NCBI GenBank assembly: GCA_008692225.1 | Contig: VICG01000015.1 | Location: 885,001 to 949,000, forward strand | Direction: 5' to 3' | DNA: 64,000 bases | Source of the DNA: Monilinia fructicola | Lineage: Eukaryota > Ascomycota > Leotiomycetes > Helotiales > Sclerotiniaceae | Shown: piece after piece, positions 51,116 through 63,700 of the stretch | Numbering within the stretch: position 1 is the stretch's first letter | Layout of the letters: every line of letters starts with the position of its first letter | The notes under the pieces: model-generated | What the model was told of the DNA's origin: nothing | Seen by the model: the letters and a program-made list of their open reading frames with translations, nothing else | The model's database searches: none | Made by a program: the position numbers and the translations under genes

Positions 51116-52782
51116 TTAATCTAGAACCTTGAGCATGTCTTCTACTTTTGTAAACTTTTCTCGTTCCTTTCCATTACTGTTACCTTTCCTTCGCTCGGCT
51201 GCATCGATCTTTTGCCAGTCTTCCCAGCTGACTCTTCGACATCCTTTCTTGTCGGCCTCGGCCTTTACTCCATCCCATCCAAGGCCAGAGCCTCCAGCAT
51301 TACCATTAAGAAAGCTTGCACGCGCGTACCAGTCTTCGGCTATTGTGTCTGCAGTTGAAAAGGCATCCAACATAGTGCTAGCAATTACACCAGTCGGTCC
51401 CCGTTTTACCCACCCAGCACAATACATTCCTGGGATATGCTTGGACAAATCCGAACTTGACCATCCTTCATTGTCGTTGACTACACGCCCTAATGAATCA
51501 TTTGGTATGATGCCCACGCGATCATCAAATGGTATATCCAGGTCCGAGAATCCTGGCAATGCTTCCGACTTGTATCCAATGGATCGAAAAGCTAAAAAGG
51601 CTGGAAAGTCTATCAATTCCCCTGTGCCATTTGCCTTGGCCGCAGGATCAAAGGGGCCAGGATTCAGTAAAGTTTTCTCAAATGACATGCTACCTAACTG
51701 AGAGGGACAGTCATGACTTTGATTGAATGACTTCGGTGAAAGGCAGAAATCAAGTGACCATGATTTAGTTGCCGACTCTAAGGAAGCACTTGACCCCTTT
51801 TTGATAATTTCCATAATTCGCTTGGAAGCTCGAGGTAATGCCGAAATATCCTCCGGGATTAATGACCTATTAACAGGATGAAATGCCACGGAATCTAACT
51901 TTGCCAACTCACGAACCTCTTTAATCGTGAACGCCGCCTGAAATAGTCAGTGAAAACACGCTCCACTTAGCCCCATAAAACAAACCTGTAGAGGGCCTCT
52001 TCTCCCCACTATCCTCACTCTCGTAACTCGACTTTTCTGCAAAGTCTCAATAGCTCTCTCCGTGATATCAGTCGCTCGCAGGACATCGGGGTCTTGTAAC
52101 AGAATTCTTGCAACATCCAATGCTACATTTCCTTGTCCGATAACTATAGCTTCGTCCCCCTGCGTGAGATCTGGTTCGAGATCCGCATATTCCGGCAATC
52201 CATTATACCATCCCACGAATGCCCGCGCGGAATAAATACCCTTCAAATTATCCTCTCCCGGTATGTTTAGTGTACGATCTCGAGATGCGCCATAGGCAAA
52301 CAGTATGGCATCGTAATGTGGCAACAACGATGCGAGAGGTAAAGCTCCAGTATGATCTCCTATAGATATATTCCCAATGAAATTAAAGTTTGGGGACTCG
52401 GCTACTTCGTTGAATTTATCTTGACAATTCTATTTAACATCAGCACAAATTTTTGTTGTTAATCTGGAGTTAGATTCACCTTCACTTCGGGATGATCTGG
52501 AGCAACACCAAAACGGACCAAGCCGAAGGGTACTGGTAGATGTTCATACATGTCCACGATTGAATTTTCAATCTTGGTCATCACCTTATAAGCTGTATAA
52601 AATCCAGCAGGTCCCGACCCAATAACAGCCATCCTGAATGGTCTACCATCATGAAGTCTGGGCTTCTCAGTATAATACCTAGTAGTATTCGTAAACGTCC
52701 TCGGTCGAGTGAACGAACGTATACGTCGCTGTAAAGAATCCGCACATCTTGTGCAAACCCAAGGTCTCGCGATCCCGTTCAT
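51116..52782 (-). CDS. ARH1: NADPH:adrenodoxin (ferredoxin) reductase, mitochondrial (about 520 aa)
   Basis: It passes electrons from NADPH through FAD to mitochondrial ferredoxin, used in iron-sulphur cluster and heme A synthesis. The start MNGIARPWVCTRCADS is followed by a basic targeting region (RRIRSFTRPRTFTNTTR). The FAD site is MAVIGSGPAGFYTAYKVM, with VPFGLVRFGVAPDHPEVK after it. The NADPH site is IGQGNVALDVARILL, followed by VRIVGRRGPLQ. The C-terminal FAD contact is MYCAGWVKRGPTGVIASTMLDA. Two short introns (after PEVK and after GPLQ) keep frame with canonical ends. The frame is intact, and the length agrees with fungal ARH1 plus a C-terminal helix. It is head-to-head with the membrane protein at 53029 (246 bp) and tail-to-tail with ETF-alpha. 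Confidence 0.94.
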
Positions 52783-53028
52783 TTTCTCTCCCTCTCAAAC
52801 GTCATTGAAAGCCTTCGGGAATCTTTATCGCATTGGTCCGATAACGCTGCGTTTCGTAGTTAAGTTTATCTATCGGTTGTTGCTGTGTCAACGAAGGCTG
52901 CATACAAAGTTGTTGATCCAAGCTCTAGAATATAGTTTATATCCTTGATTTCCATTCTTTGCAAGATCCACGTTCCTGGCCTCATTCCTGGAACATTCAC
53001 TGTCTTTCGTTATTCATTGTCAGGTACA

Positions 53029-54871
53029 ATGGGTATTCAACCTCCATTTCTCTATGACCCAGTCAAGACTGATTGGTCGTTTGATCCAAAAGCCGTCTCC
53101 AGGGCGAGCTTATCTCCCCCAGCTCCACGACCAAAGCGACCTGATGGGCCTTTGGTCAATTTCAATGCACATCCTGAGTACGTCTAAGTGTGCGCATCAT
53201 GGTTGACGTGATCTAAACTGACACATTCTCACCAGTTCATATTTGATAGTTCCTTCTGGAAATGTGGATTCCAAGTCAATGGACCCTTCTATCAAGAATA
53301 GGGTCAAGTGGACCAGAAAGCTCACATTAGCATTGAGATGCTTTCAACTCTTAGCGGCAGTTGGTCTTCTGACTATGTCGATTTTGATCACGGGTCTAGA
53401 CATTGTATCAGGGTGGATCATGAAGCTTGCGGTAGGATGTATTGAGAATGCTTACCAAAACAATTAACTAACATGTTTCAGCCCGCTATTGCAATTATGC
53501 ACACCGCTTATGGAGTACTTCATTTATCGCGAAGACCTGACGGTAGAGCACCCGGATCTTCAGCATCATATATGCTCTTCGCCTCTTTGCTTGACATAAC
53601 TATTGTACCATTTTATGCATATATCTCTTTGGCGGCTAAGACAAAGCAAACGACTTGGTCGACTTCTATATCTGGAGAAACCCTTCTAACAATCTTCACT
53701 GATGTTCTTTTCTACGCAGCCACAGTTGGCGGCGGCCTTCATCTAATATCTTTAGCCATATCCCTCTATCTCGCTCTTACATTCCGCAAGATCAACCAGC
53801 TTCCTCCGGACATGAACCCTTTGGAAGATAATCTCACCTCCCGCCACAAACGCAACAAGTCTTCCATTTCAACTTTCACTACTATTGGGTCTCCGTCCGA
53901 AAAAGAGATTGTCAAGGGGGTCCAATCTTGAGGATAAACGTCGTTCTGGGGCTGCTTACGAGGATCTCGACCGCCCTCCAACAATTCCTTTCCTCCATAC
54001 GCGCACCAACTCCAATGAATCATTTCGAACTAATCAATCCTCACCTCGCACCTCACGTACTGGATCTCCGGCTCGCTACAATGCCTATAAACCTGATCAA
54101 TCACCTCGTCACTCCATGCCAGATTTCAAGGCAGCTCCCTCCGTCTCCTCCTCGCCAAAACGTGCTTCCCATCACGCATACACTTCAGTTCCTGCCTCCG
54201 ACCTCCCTTTTCACAAGGATGAAGAGTTGACCAGTAACTCTAAAAACAATAGTGGTGTCATAGACTGGTTCTCCAACGATTCCCTCGGCAGAAAAGGGAA
54301 CCGCAGTAGCGCACCAAACTCTCGTCCCCACTCACCACAAAAATCATCCACTTCCATCAAATCCTCTTATCACCCCTTGCCGCTTGATCCTTCCAGCATC
54401 GATGACTATGAAGAGGACTTCCATCTCCCTAATCCATTAATGGAGAACCCTCCAACCCCCCGTCACAATTTCCCATCTTCATCCTCTAAATATTCCTCCC
54501 AAGCCCCCTCCGCCAGCGCCCCAGACAACGATGAATACAGCCCCAGCGCCGACATCACTGACGAGCCCTCATGGCCTTTGCCTCTCCTCTCTCCTGAAAT
54601 CCGCGAACTAACTCCAAAGCCCCTCCGTACGCGTGATTCAGGATCGAGTGATAGTTTCAAGTCGAAATATTATGGAGATTTGAAACCCGCAACACCACCT
54701 GTAATGGTTGGCGGCGATAATATTGGGCGACAGGTCAGCAGTGGAACTGATTTTGTAGGTCAACGAGGAAGCTACAGGAGAGACGTGAGTGGGAAGATTG
54801 CGGAAGAAGGAAGAGGTGGTGGTGCCTGGGGAACGAGATTGAGAAAGATTAGTGGGTTGCAAGTTCTTTAA
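53029..54871 (+). CDS. Fungal membrane protein, four predicted TM segments and long Ser/Pro-rich tail (one probable frame break)
   Basis: I do not recognise a named family; it looks like a conserved ascomycete integral membrane protein. The start is MGIQPPFLYDPVKTDWSFDP. Introns follow FNAHP and MKLA. Hydrophobic segments are LTLALRCFQLLAAVGLLTMSILI, the PAIAIMHTAYGVL region, SYMLFASLLDITIVPFYAYISLA, and LLTIFTDVLFYAATVGGGLHLISLAISLYLAL-type stretches, compatible with a MARVEL-like four-helix arrangement. The cytosolic tail begins RKINQLPPDM and is Ser/Thr/Pro-rich with many SP sites. A G-run at about 53918-53922 puts a stop (TGA) after GVQS. Removing one G joins KEIVKG to SNLEDKRR and opens the rest of the tail to GLQVL. 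The tail's composition is continuous across that point. Confidence 0.7.
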
Positions 54872-57800
54872 TTATACTGCTGGGGAAAAGTGGTAAACTC
54901 AAATATGGGATGAAAGTCCAAGAGAAGAGTCATGATTTCTTAATTCAAGATTTGGAAGATTTGAAATCCTGGTAAAACAGGACGAAAGCACAAACCAGGT
55001 CTCATTTTCCATAATTGTTCACTTCAGGAATTTGTACAAGACTAGAATCTCGATCTATCAGGCATGTGGTCACGGTTATGATATTTAACAGTAGATGTTG
55101 GGATGGGATGTTGGGTGTCGGTGTTGAATACGGATGGTTTGGGTACACAGAAACTTGTCGGCATGGGAAATATGTAAAAATTTACTTTGGATCTGCGTTG
55201 TTAATAAAGATGAAGAATGTAGCAGGCACTTATGTATTGTTTAATTGTCGCTCAATTGTATCTTTGGATTCATTATATATTGCACATGCCTGTTGTCAAC
55301 GCATACATATGAATGCGCTGCTATTTGTCGACCTTGGTCGTTCAGAAACTTGTATAGTACTCAGAAAGTATCCCCGTGAAACTCGAGGTTCACACAAGGA
55401 GTTTCGGGCTTTGGCAAAGACTGGCCATTAGTACATATCATTTGAGATACCTAAATAGGTATTTTTGCTCCATTTTAAATAAAGGCAATAAACGCGTGAT
55501 TGTAGCCACCAAATCTGTTAAGCGACAACTTCTCAGAACGAAGCCTGACAATTTTTTGTGTTTTTAGACTAAGATCAGTAGTGTCTGCGTTTGCCTTCTC
55601 ACTCTATCTTTCCATTTCTTCCATCGCCATCTAGGTAGAAAGATCAAAATAGGTAAAATACCCATTGTTTGATGATGCTCCTTCAAAATCCATGTTCAAA
55701 ATCATCTCCTTTCCCGAATATCTCTGTAGTGATACGGTTTCTAGGTCTCAAACATGTTTCCATTTTTGGTAGATATCATGGATTGTACGAAATGACCTCA
55801 ACTACTTAATCCGGCTTGATTCAACTGCACCTGCTATTCATTGTTCTTGTCCTCTTTCTTCTCTGTTGTTCATCTTTGCTTTGCTTTCTGTTGCCTAGAC
55901 TAGAAGACTAGAAGACTAGTAATTAATAAAAAGAGTAGTGAACATTTCTGATACTACCTGCCATCTAATTTCCCAGACCTCACATTTCTATCCGTTCAGA
56001 AAGTAAATTAGATGCCTAGTTATTTACCCAAGGAAAGCGTTCATAGCCAATCTTTTCCGAAAGCCTTACCCATCATAAAGAAGATATTGCAGTTCGTTGC
56101 ATTTCACTTTTCGAGCCTTCCAAGTCAGTTCTCTTCGGTGTTTCCATTCACCAAATGTTCGAAGTTCTTATCCAACAGATGTTAGTTTCACGAGTTTGAG
56201 ATGCTCGCCTATATACACCCCCATCTCTCTCTCTCTCTCTTTCTCCCCTTTTTTCGATCTTCTTGCCATTCTCGTCATCTTGCATCGCTCAACCAACATA
56301 TTTTCTCAAGAACACCGCTCTCTCAGTAACCATAAGAATTTGTCAACACCCTTGCCAATTTTCTTCGGAGAGTTCATTTCTTGTGTTAAGAGATCGTGGT
56401 TCACCAAGACCAAATCTTAGGATCATCATATGGATTTTTTCAAATATGGAGCGCACGAACCCAATCTCTCTAGAGGATCATAACCATAGCAATTATACCC
56501 ATCAGTTAAACTCATAGATAGATATTGCTATTCATAGCCGATTAAGAGGAGGAGAATCGCCCGAATGGCGTTAATGCAGACGCTTGATTACTAGGCCAGA
56601 TCATCCAATGCTTCGAAACAAAAGATCAACGCCGGGAATATAGCCTCAGCATATTCGATCTGCGAGAGAAATTCAACGCGGTATAGGCCTGGAGTTCTCT
56701 AGGTGGTCTTATCATGTAGATTCTTAGTTTCAGAAGCTGAAAGTTTTCATGCAGAGATGTATATGCTAAACCCCGGGTTCTTCCAAGCATTGCTAATATA
56801 ATCAGTATGCCTATGAACGGGCTTGTGCTATCCCGAAATCACTATGCAACGCGCTTCAACAAATCCAGGTCTGTTTCGCAAGCAGCGATTCTCAAAGTCT
56901 CGAGAAATTCAGGATATGAATGCCGTGCTTCAGTTCTTTGAGCATTCCTAAACAGTGATGGAAGTAGTATACGGCTTATTTGGAACACGCCCCACTCTAG
57001 AGATACGTATTCATTCTATACCACTAGAGATATCCAGTATTACATTAAATATCATACACTACTAGCAATATACCAAAACATTGAATGCCAATGCTAAGAC
57101 GGATGATTGGCACATATCACCCCTGAATCTAAATAGAAGCATTTTCGATTTCCGTGGTTTTTCTACTTCAGTTAGCTAGTCTAATAGATCATTCTCCGGT
57201 GGCTTCCTTCTCTGAATCCTCCATTGAATGTGAGAACGGGTGCAAGAATCCGGAAAATTACATCGAAATTGGGTGCGACAGCACTGTTACCCAATTTTCT
57301 TTTGTCCTGTGCGCTTTCTACCCAGAAGCGAGTCATCCATCCAAGAGACAGCAATTCTAAGCCAACCTGAATTTCTAAACATACAGTTATTTCATTCTTT
57401 TCATAGCATCTTGAGCTTTATGGTTTTGGGATGCTCGCAGGATGGAACTTTAATTGCTTCCTCGTCGCGAAGTCTGTTAATGCACTCTCCGTTGAACTCA
57501 ACATGGTGAAAGCAGGATGGTATGTTGACGTATATTGAATTAACTCTCAAGTAATTATAAGTTGAAAAACTTCAACAATCAAGCGATACTCCACGGTAAA
57601 GTTTAACAAAACTTCTGAAGAAAAGAGTGAAAAAGACAGGCGCCCCCCTTTCCTTTGAAGAAATCGAAATTTGGATCTTCTTTGGCGTCTAAGCATCCAT
57701 AGAGATGGAAGATCGGAAAGCGTTGATTCTCTCCCCTTCATCGTTTAGCTCTCACTTTAGTAATTACAAATTCCTTGCTTAATTACTAGCTTAACCACTA

Positions 57801-57891
57801 GAGCCTCAGCAAATTTCACACTGCTATTTCACACTTCTTTTCCTCGCCTCGTGGAAGAGCTATCAACCACTAAATCCTCCCTATCTCATAC
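54872..57891. other. Three-kilobase intergenic region without a supported gene
   Basis: Short open frames only, none with a family match, consistent codon bias or splice-linked extension. Composition is ordinary for the species. A (CT)n tract at about 56225-56245 and a GACTAGAA repeat at about 55898-55918 are noted. It may contain UTRs, a non-coding RNA or gene remnants; I cannot tell. Confidence 0.45.
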
Positions 57892-58098
57892 ATGCCTCTC
57901 CGTCTCTTTGCCCTTGGTGTCAGTGCATTCATGTTATTGAAGGTACTACCTTTCAAGTCAAAGGAGGAGGAGCTTTCTCTTGCCAAATTATCACCTGCCT
58001 ACGGCCGGCATAGAACAAATGATCCCACCAAACATCAGATCCTTCGAAGGTTGAAGGCTCACACACTTGATCCGGAGTATATGGCCTTTTCGATATGA
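57892..58098 (+). CDS. Possible small protein of 68 aa with hydrophobic N-terminus (unknown)
   Basis: The ATG lies after a pyrimidine-rich leader (CTAAATCCTCCCTATCTCATAC). The product starts MPLRLFALGVSAFMLLKVLPF, a hydrophobic segment that could be a signal anchor or a mitochondrial inner-membrane segment, followed by a charged, KR-rich stretch ending MAFSI. A possible intron donor follows the stop region, so the gene could be longer. No family is recognised. The call rests only on start context and protein-like composition. Confidence 0.3.
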   Translation: MPLRLFALGVSAFMLLKVLPFKSKEEELSLAKLSPAYGRHRTNDPTKHQILRRLKAHTLDPEYMAFSI

Positions 58099-59135
58099 AG
58101 GGTTATCTCCAGAGTGTCGGTGATATGTATGGTGTTATCACTGAACTGTGAGTAAGTGAAACAATTCATTTCTTATTTCTGGAGCACCCCTCGCTCGCCT
58201 ATTCTTAAGCGATACTCCGAAGCACATTTTGCGGCAGTGATTTTTGGCTGATGCCTTGCTAGTGGCACTTCAGCTCATTCATCACTAGCTAGGCTCTCTA
58301 TGAGAACGCTTCATATATCCATTCATTCTTCACACCTTGGCTGGGGTATAATAGTCTAAATAACTTTAAATCTGGGAATATACATCATGCACCATCGTAC
58401 AATATTATCCCATATTAAAATTCACTGTGTAGTAATTGAAAAGACATTGATATCCAGTAGAAGGTTGGGCATTCAAATGTATAATTGCAGTTGACACATT
58501 GAATTTGTATAATCAATTTATTGAGGGGTCTTGTTTTTCTATTCTATTCTATCCAATCCAATCCAATCCAATCCAATCCAATCCAACGAAATCCAATCCA
58601 ACGAAATCCAATTCCATTCCACTCCATTTCATTTCATCTCATTGTGTCCAATCTGATCTCATCCATCCCATTCAATCCGATTCCATCGTATCTCATTGTA
58701 TCCATTTCAATTCCATCCCAGTGTTGTTGAAGTCGTTTGCTCAAAATGCCTAGAGCATTCTAATCCCATTCATGCTATCGTATCCCATTATCTCATCTAA
58801 TCCCATTTATCCCATTGTTGTTGAAGACGTTTGCTCAAATCGCGTTGAGCGTTCTAATCCCATTGTATCTCATTGTATCCCAATTATCCCATTGTACCCC
58901 ATTGTACCCCATTTTATCCCATCTCATAGTTGTTGAAGCCGTTTGCTCAAAATTCGTTGAGCGTTCTAATAGTCCTTGTCGTTTCTGTACCATCCTCACA
59001 CGTATGAACTCCAAAACGCCGAAAAAAAAAAGCAAAAAAGCAAAATAAAAAGAGAAGAAACACTTCATTAATGGAAGGATGATCGATGTCTCCTTCTACG
59101 GCTCATTCTTCGTATGGCAGGCTCTCCTGCCATAT
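58099..59135. other. Intergenic region with (ATCCA)n-type repeats
   Basis: No gene is seen. A pentanucleotide TCCAA/ATCCA array is at about 58545-58620 and degenerates into ATCCCATT-type repeats up to about 58925. A longer unit containing GTTGTTGAAG(T/A)CGTTTGCTCAAA occurs three times (about 58722, 58815 and 58928). It is followed by GCCTAGAGC/CGTTGAGCGTTCTAAT, so this is a direct repeat of roughly 95-115 bp. Confidence 0.6.
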
Positions 59136-61515
59136 TCAGTGCCATACCATTTCCCTCCAGGCAAGAATGTCTTCGCCAGTGGTGGTGGTGGACGTGGCGG
59201 TGGACATGCAGAATTTGCTGGCGTTGCCGCCTAAAAAACCAGATTCTGAGATGCTCAATTTCTCATTAACATTGGTTGATTGTGGTGATTTGACTGTCTC
59301 CATGACAGTTTGACATTTTGGTGCGCTGGGTTTCTTGACGGTAATCGGAGAATTTGTCTGGACTGGAGCATGAGTCTCAACTGGAGTATGCGTCTTAACT
59401 GGAGCATGCGTCTTAACCGGAGACTGTGTCTTAATTGGAGACTGTGTCTTAACTGGAGAGTATGTCTTAACTGGAGAATATGTCTTGATTGGAGAATATG
59501 TCTCCACTACTGGATAAATTGGTGCATCGAATGTCTCAATGATCACAGGACATTCAGTGCTTTCCCAGCCATTTTCTGTGGTTCCCCAATGGACTCTTCG
59601 ACGGCGAGGAATAATATGTTCCTCTGAGGAGTCTAAGTCTCCGGTTCTTGGATTGAACCCTGTGACACCTAGATAATCATCTGCCAATGGCTTGGCGACC
59701 TCAAGGTTTGCATCTGCCAATGGTTTGGACACCTCGAGGAAATCATCAGTCAAATCCTTGATAAATCCGATGTAGTCCTCAGCCGAGTATTTAACTCGTA
59801 CAGACTGCTCTGAAAAAGACGAAGCTTTTTCCTCAACAGCCTGCTCTGTGACAGATAAAGTTTGTTCTTCAACAGGCTTAGAGCCATAGAAGATAGGAGC
59901 CTCACCCTCTTCGGTGGACTCAAATGGTACTGATTTGAAAAACAACTGGGGCATAGTGAGCTTCTATAGCCTCTTTTTGCTGTTGTCTTGTCATCTTTGT
60001 GTGACCCTTTTCTGGTCGATTGTTGGGGTGCAACGCCTTCAATGGTGCAATAAGTTCTTGAGTCGAGGTCAGATATCGACGAAGCTTGTTTCGGCATCTC
60101 TGACGGCGTGTGATATCTGTGGCCTTTGGCTCATCTATGGGATATTCGGATATGAATGATTCCGAGGATTTTCCATCCATTGGGATGTGAATTGTAGTGC
60201 CTGTTTCAGAAACTGACTTCTCTGATCGTTTGCTATTAGCAAGATGAAGTTCATCAATTTCCATTTGCTTGATCAACAGCATTTGCTTTAATTCCTTTAT
60301 TTCTTTTGTCTTCAAGGTGCAGGGAACTTCATCGATGCCATCTTGTGAGTAAATGGAGAGGGAGTATTCAGAGGGAGTCCACCTCTTTCCTTGCCAGATT
60401 TTGTGATGATTGAAGTCATCGGACATGGCTGATTCCAAAGATTCTTCCTTTGATGGGCTATGAGTTACAGCCTCTGTTGCTGTAACCAGCTCCTTGGAAG
60501 TAGCGACGTTCCTCTCTTCGAGGGTGGCCATGTCCTTTTGGTGGTAGGTAGTGTTTTCAAATGTAACTGAATCGGTGGATTCTGCATTTGAAGAATTATG
60601 AGCTGTAGCCTCTGTTTTTGGGACGGGTCTTCGAGGGACGTAGAGGCGTTCGTCTGCGAAAGCGGCGGCGCCATGCTTTTTGATGGCGGCTACTACCTCT
60701 TCGACGCTGGCAATACATGTGTATGTAAGTAATTCAGGGGATTTTTTATTCGAATTATGAACTATAGTCTCTGTCTCCGAGACGGATTTTCGAGAGGTAT
60801 CGATATTTTTCTCTGCGAAACTAACGGCACCATTATTTTTGAAAGCTGCTGCAGTTTCTTGGTGGTATGTGGTGTCCTCGAATGTGACTGATCCCGAGGA
60901 TTCTCTGTTTGAGGGGTTATGAATTATAGTGTCCGTCTCTGAGACAGATTTTCGAGAGGTATTAGTGTTGTCATCTGCGAAGTTGAGAGGATCATCCTTT
61001 TTGAAAACGGCCCCCTTTTCATGGTGGTAGGCAGTATTCTCGAATGTAACTGATCCCAAAGAATTTTGGTTTGAAGAATTGTGAATTATAGTCTCTGTAT
61101 CTGAAACTGAGTCTCGAGAGTTGTCGGTGGTGACATCTGCGAAAGCGGCGACATATTTGTCCTCGAAGATGTCAAGATTTTCTTGGTGATTGGCAATGTC
61201 TTCGAATGTGACCAACTCGGAGAATTCGCCATTTGATGCTTTATAAATTGTTTTCTCTATTTCTGAGGTTGCTTTTTGAGGGGCGATAGTGTCGTCTATC
61301 CAAGTAGAGAAATCGATTTCTGGTCCATGTATTGCGTAGTGCCATGCTGAGAAGGGCTCTTCAACTTCTTGTTTGGCAGCAGACAGCTCTGGTAGCTTTT
61401 CATTCGAGCAATTGAGAATGACAGTCTCTGCTTGTGAAATCGATTCCGACTCTTTGGATTTGCTAAATCGGTTGGAAAACCGAAGTTTGGAGGCAATCAA
61501 GCTTCTGAAACGCAT
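59136..61515 (-). CDS. Repeat-rich protein of unknown function (about 790 aa, one probable frame break)
   Basis: No family is recognised. The start chosen is MRFRSLIASKLRFSNRFSKS, basic and possibly mitochondrial or unstructured. At least seven degenerate units of about 46-57 residues follow. Each has a core like VSETETIIHNSSN..S..SVTFENTAYHHE; the core recurs in the DNA near 61416, 61245, 61082, 60921, 60757, 60599 and 60460. A helical segment (EIKELKQMLLIKQMEIDELHLANSK) follows. After a T-run at about 59935-59940, one extra T shifts the frame. Removing it joins EAHYAPVVF to KSVPFESTEEG. The C-terminal part has about nine copies of a hexapeptide [VI]KT[YQH]SP (about 59350-59515), offering serial proline-directed phosphosites. 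The composition is Glu/Ser/Thr-rich and probably disordered. Confidence 0.65.
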
Positions 61516-63700
61516 CTTGATAATATTAACGAAGCTGAATGATAATCTGAGAGTCTGTGAAAAGTTGAGAGTTTGTAAAGACTTGAAAGTTCTTGAACGT
61601 ATGAAGGTTCGAAATGTACAATTGAAATGAAGTTTGTTATACCAAAGTATCGCAATTGTTGATGTGAACGTTGTACAAAGCATGGAGACAGAAGAGCTAG
61701 GAGAGGAAAAGAGGTAAACATGCGATACTCGGAGCGGGGCATGGTGCTTAGATATCTCAGCACCAACATATCGCACCCCACCCGGCTCACAATGTGTATA
61801 CGATCAATCCGTAACATGGTCTGGTGGGTACAGCTTAGCCTTGTCATAAATAACGCTGATCCTAGCATGGGAGTATTCGAAGTAACTTATCCGCTAGTGA
61901 CCAGTGATGTGTCAATCCCATGATCACTAGCGGATAGATCAGAGTGTCGACAGTCATAGTCTTGGTTGTTCGATTATAGAAAAGATTTGTTGTTGTTTTC
62001 GAGAGTACACAATGAACACGGGTCTGAAGAAGGTTGTGTCTTTCATCTGGTCCTATCCGTAACACAAATATTGGAATCGTTCTTTCTCAATTTGGCGATT
62101 CAGACTTTCCACCAGTTCAAGTGCCCATTGAATCAAACATCAACAAGAATCGCCACACTCCCCCAATTTCCTGACACTGAGAATATGACGATTGATCTAG
62201 AAATAATGTGCGATACATAAAGTGCATTCTTACGGTTACTTCAATATAGACTTTTTCCACGCTTGCTAGGAGTGATTTACATTTTCAACATCAATGGCAT
62301 GCATTCAATTTGAAAACATATGGTGAGTAAGAGGGAGCTTTACTTGCCAACTTATGCTGGACAGACAATGCAGCATGATTTTGCAACATGTCCCTCTAGT
62401 CTAGAGTACCCATCGCCACCTTCCCCCCCAAAAAAACTGAAGTTTACCGCGATTATATAACCTGAAGCATCAAAGAATTACACCCTTGACGTCCTTGAAA
62501 CTATTGACAGCTACAATATTTTGGGGTTCTGAACTGCTTCACCATTATCTAAATGTTGAGCTACCCAACATGAAGCTGTAGCCCAAGCTCATGGCCCATT
62601 CATGATTGATCGTGACCGGCATTCAAATGTGTCACCTGGCAAGCGGAAAGTACCAAAGCAATAATCTAAACGAAATCGAATTCAACAAAGTAGATCTTCA
62701 GCTCGACAGCACGAACACGTCCTGGTGAAATATGAGGGACCACCTTTCCAGCGTACCAACAGATTACAAAATTACATTGGTAATAGAATATTCTCACATC
62801 ATATGCTGTACTGGAAACTTATGATCAACCGCTAGACTAGAAGTACAGGTATAGGCTTGAAATATATATTATTTCGGGTCAAGGAACTATCCTACGATGG
62901 GAAGGAAGGATCACGAGTCATCACGAACTCTATTGCCGATGCCGCCGGTAGGCACCTTCAGTCCGAGTACCCCCGAGCGATCGGAAATAATAATATATGT
63001 AATCGTGAAATTTATCGATGAAGGGCATAGGTATAAGAAACAGGGCTGCATTTATTCAATTAGATGTCCTCGAGATTACGGAGCAGGAAATCACATAACG
63101 TCGACTTCGACGTCAGGGCAATCTACACATAATGTTAACTCGGTAGAATCTTCAATATCATCTTTCGGTTATCAAATTTTCCTTGAAGGCCAGCCGTACA
63201 TGCATCGCCGGATTCCTCAATCGTTATTGAAAAGCACTCATCATACGGACAAATAGAAATAGAAATATCAAACTGCAGTGAAACGCGTATACTTTGCGCT
63301 TCGATTTATGCTCGCATTAATTCCAGACCAAAAATTAGAAATCTCAAAAGTGAGGCAACGTTAACTCTAGATGAAATTATGTAAAATAATTGTGCACAAA
63401 TGGAACTGAACAAAGTTTAGACCACAGATCAATGAGAAACCAAAAAACCTTAACTTGACGACATAAACAACATCTAGCGCACTCTCCTTTACCCCACTAA
63501 AAATAAGCGAGAAAACCAAAAAAGTATAGACACCACAACCTTGGAATTGCATGATTTAACAAGGTTACAGGCGCAGATAAAGAAAGTTTAGGAACGGAAT
63601 TTAGCATTACTATCGTACCTCATATCACCAACCTTTCAAACTCCAAAAGATGCATTGTACAGTTGAGTTACAAAGAAAGATAAAATAAGCTAAGAAAGAA
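61516..63700. other. Intergenic region upstream of the repeat protein
   Basis: No gene is well supported. A 119-codon ATG frame at 62897-63256 (MGRKDHESSRT...) has no recognised domain and is only a weak candidate. An inverted repeat with 13-bp arms (TATCCGCTAGTGA at 61888-61900, its complement at 61924-61936) has a 23-bp loop. Confidence 0.45.

Noticed and set aside
62897..63256. 119-codon ATG frame
   Set aside because: No domain, odd composition and no neighbouring exons; kept only as a weak candidate in the intergenic note.
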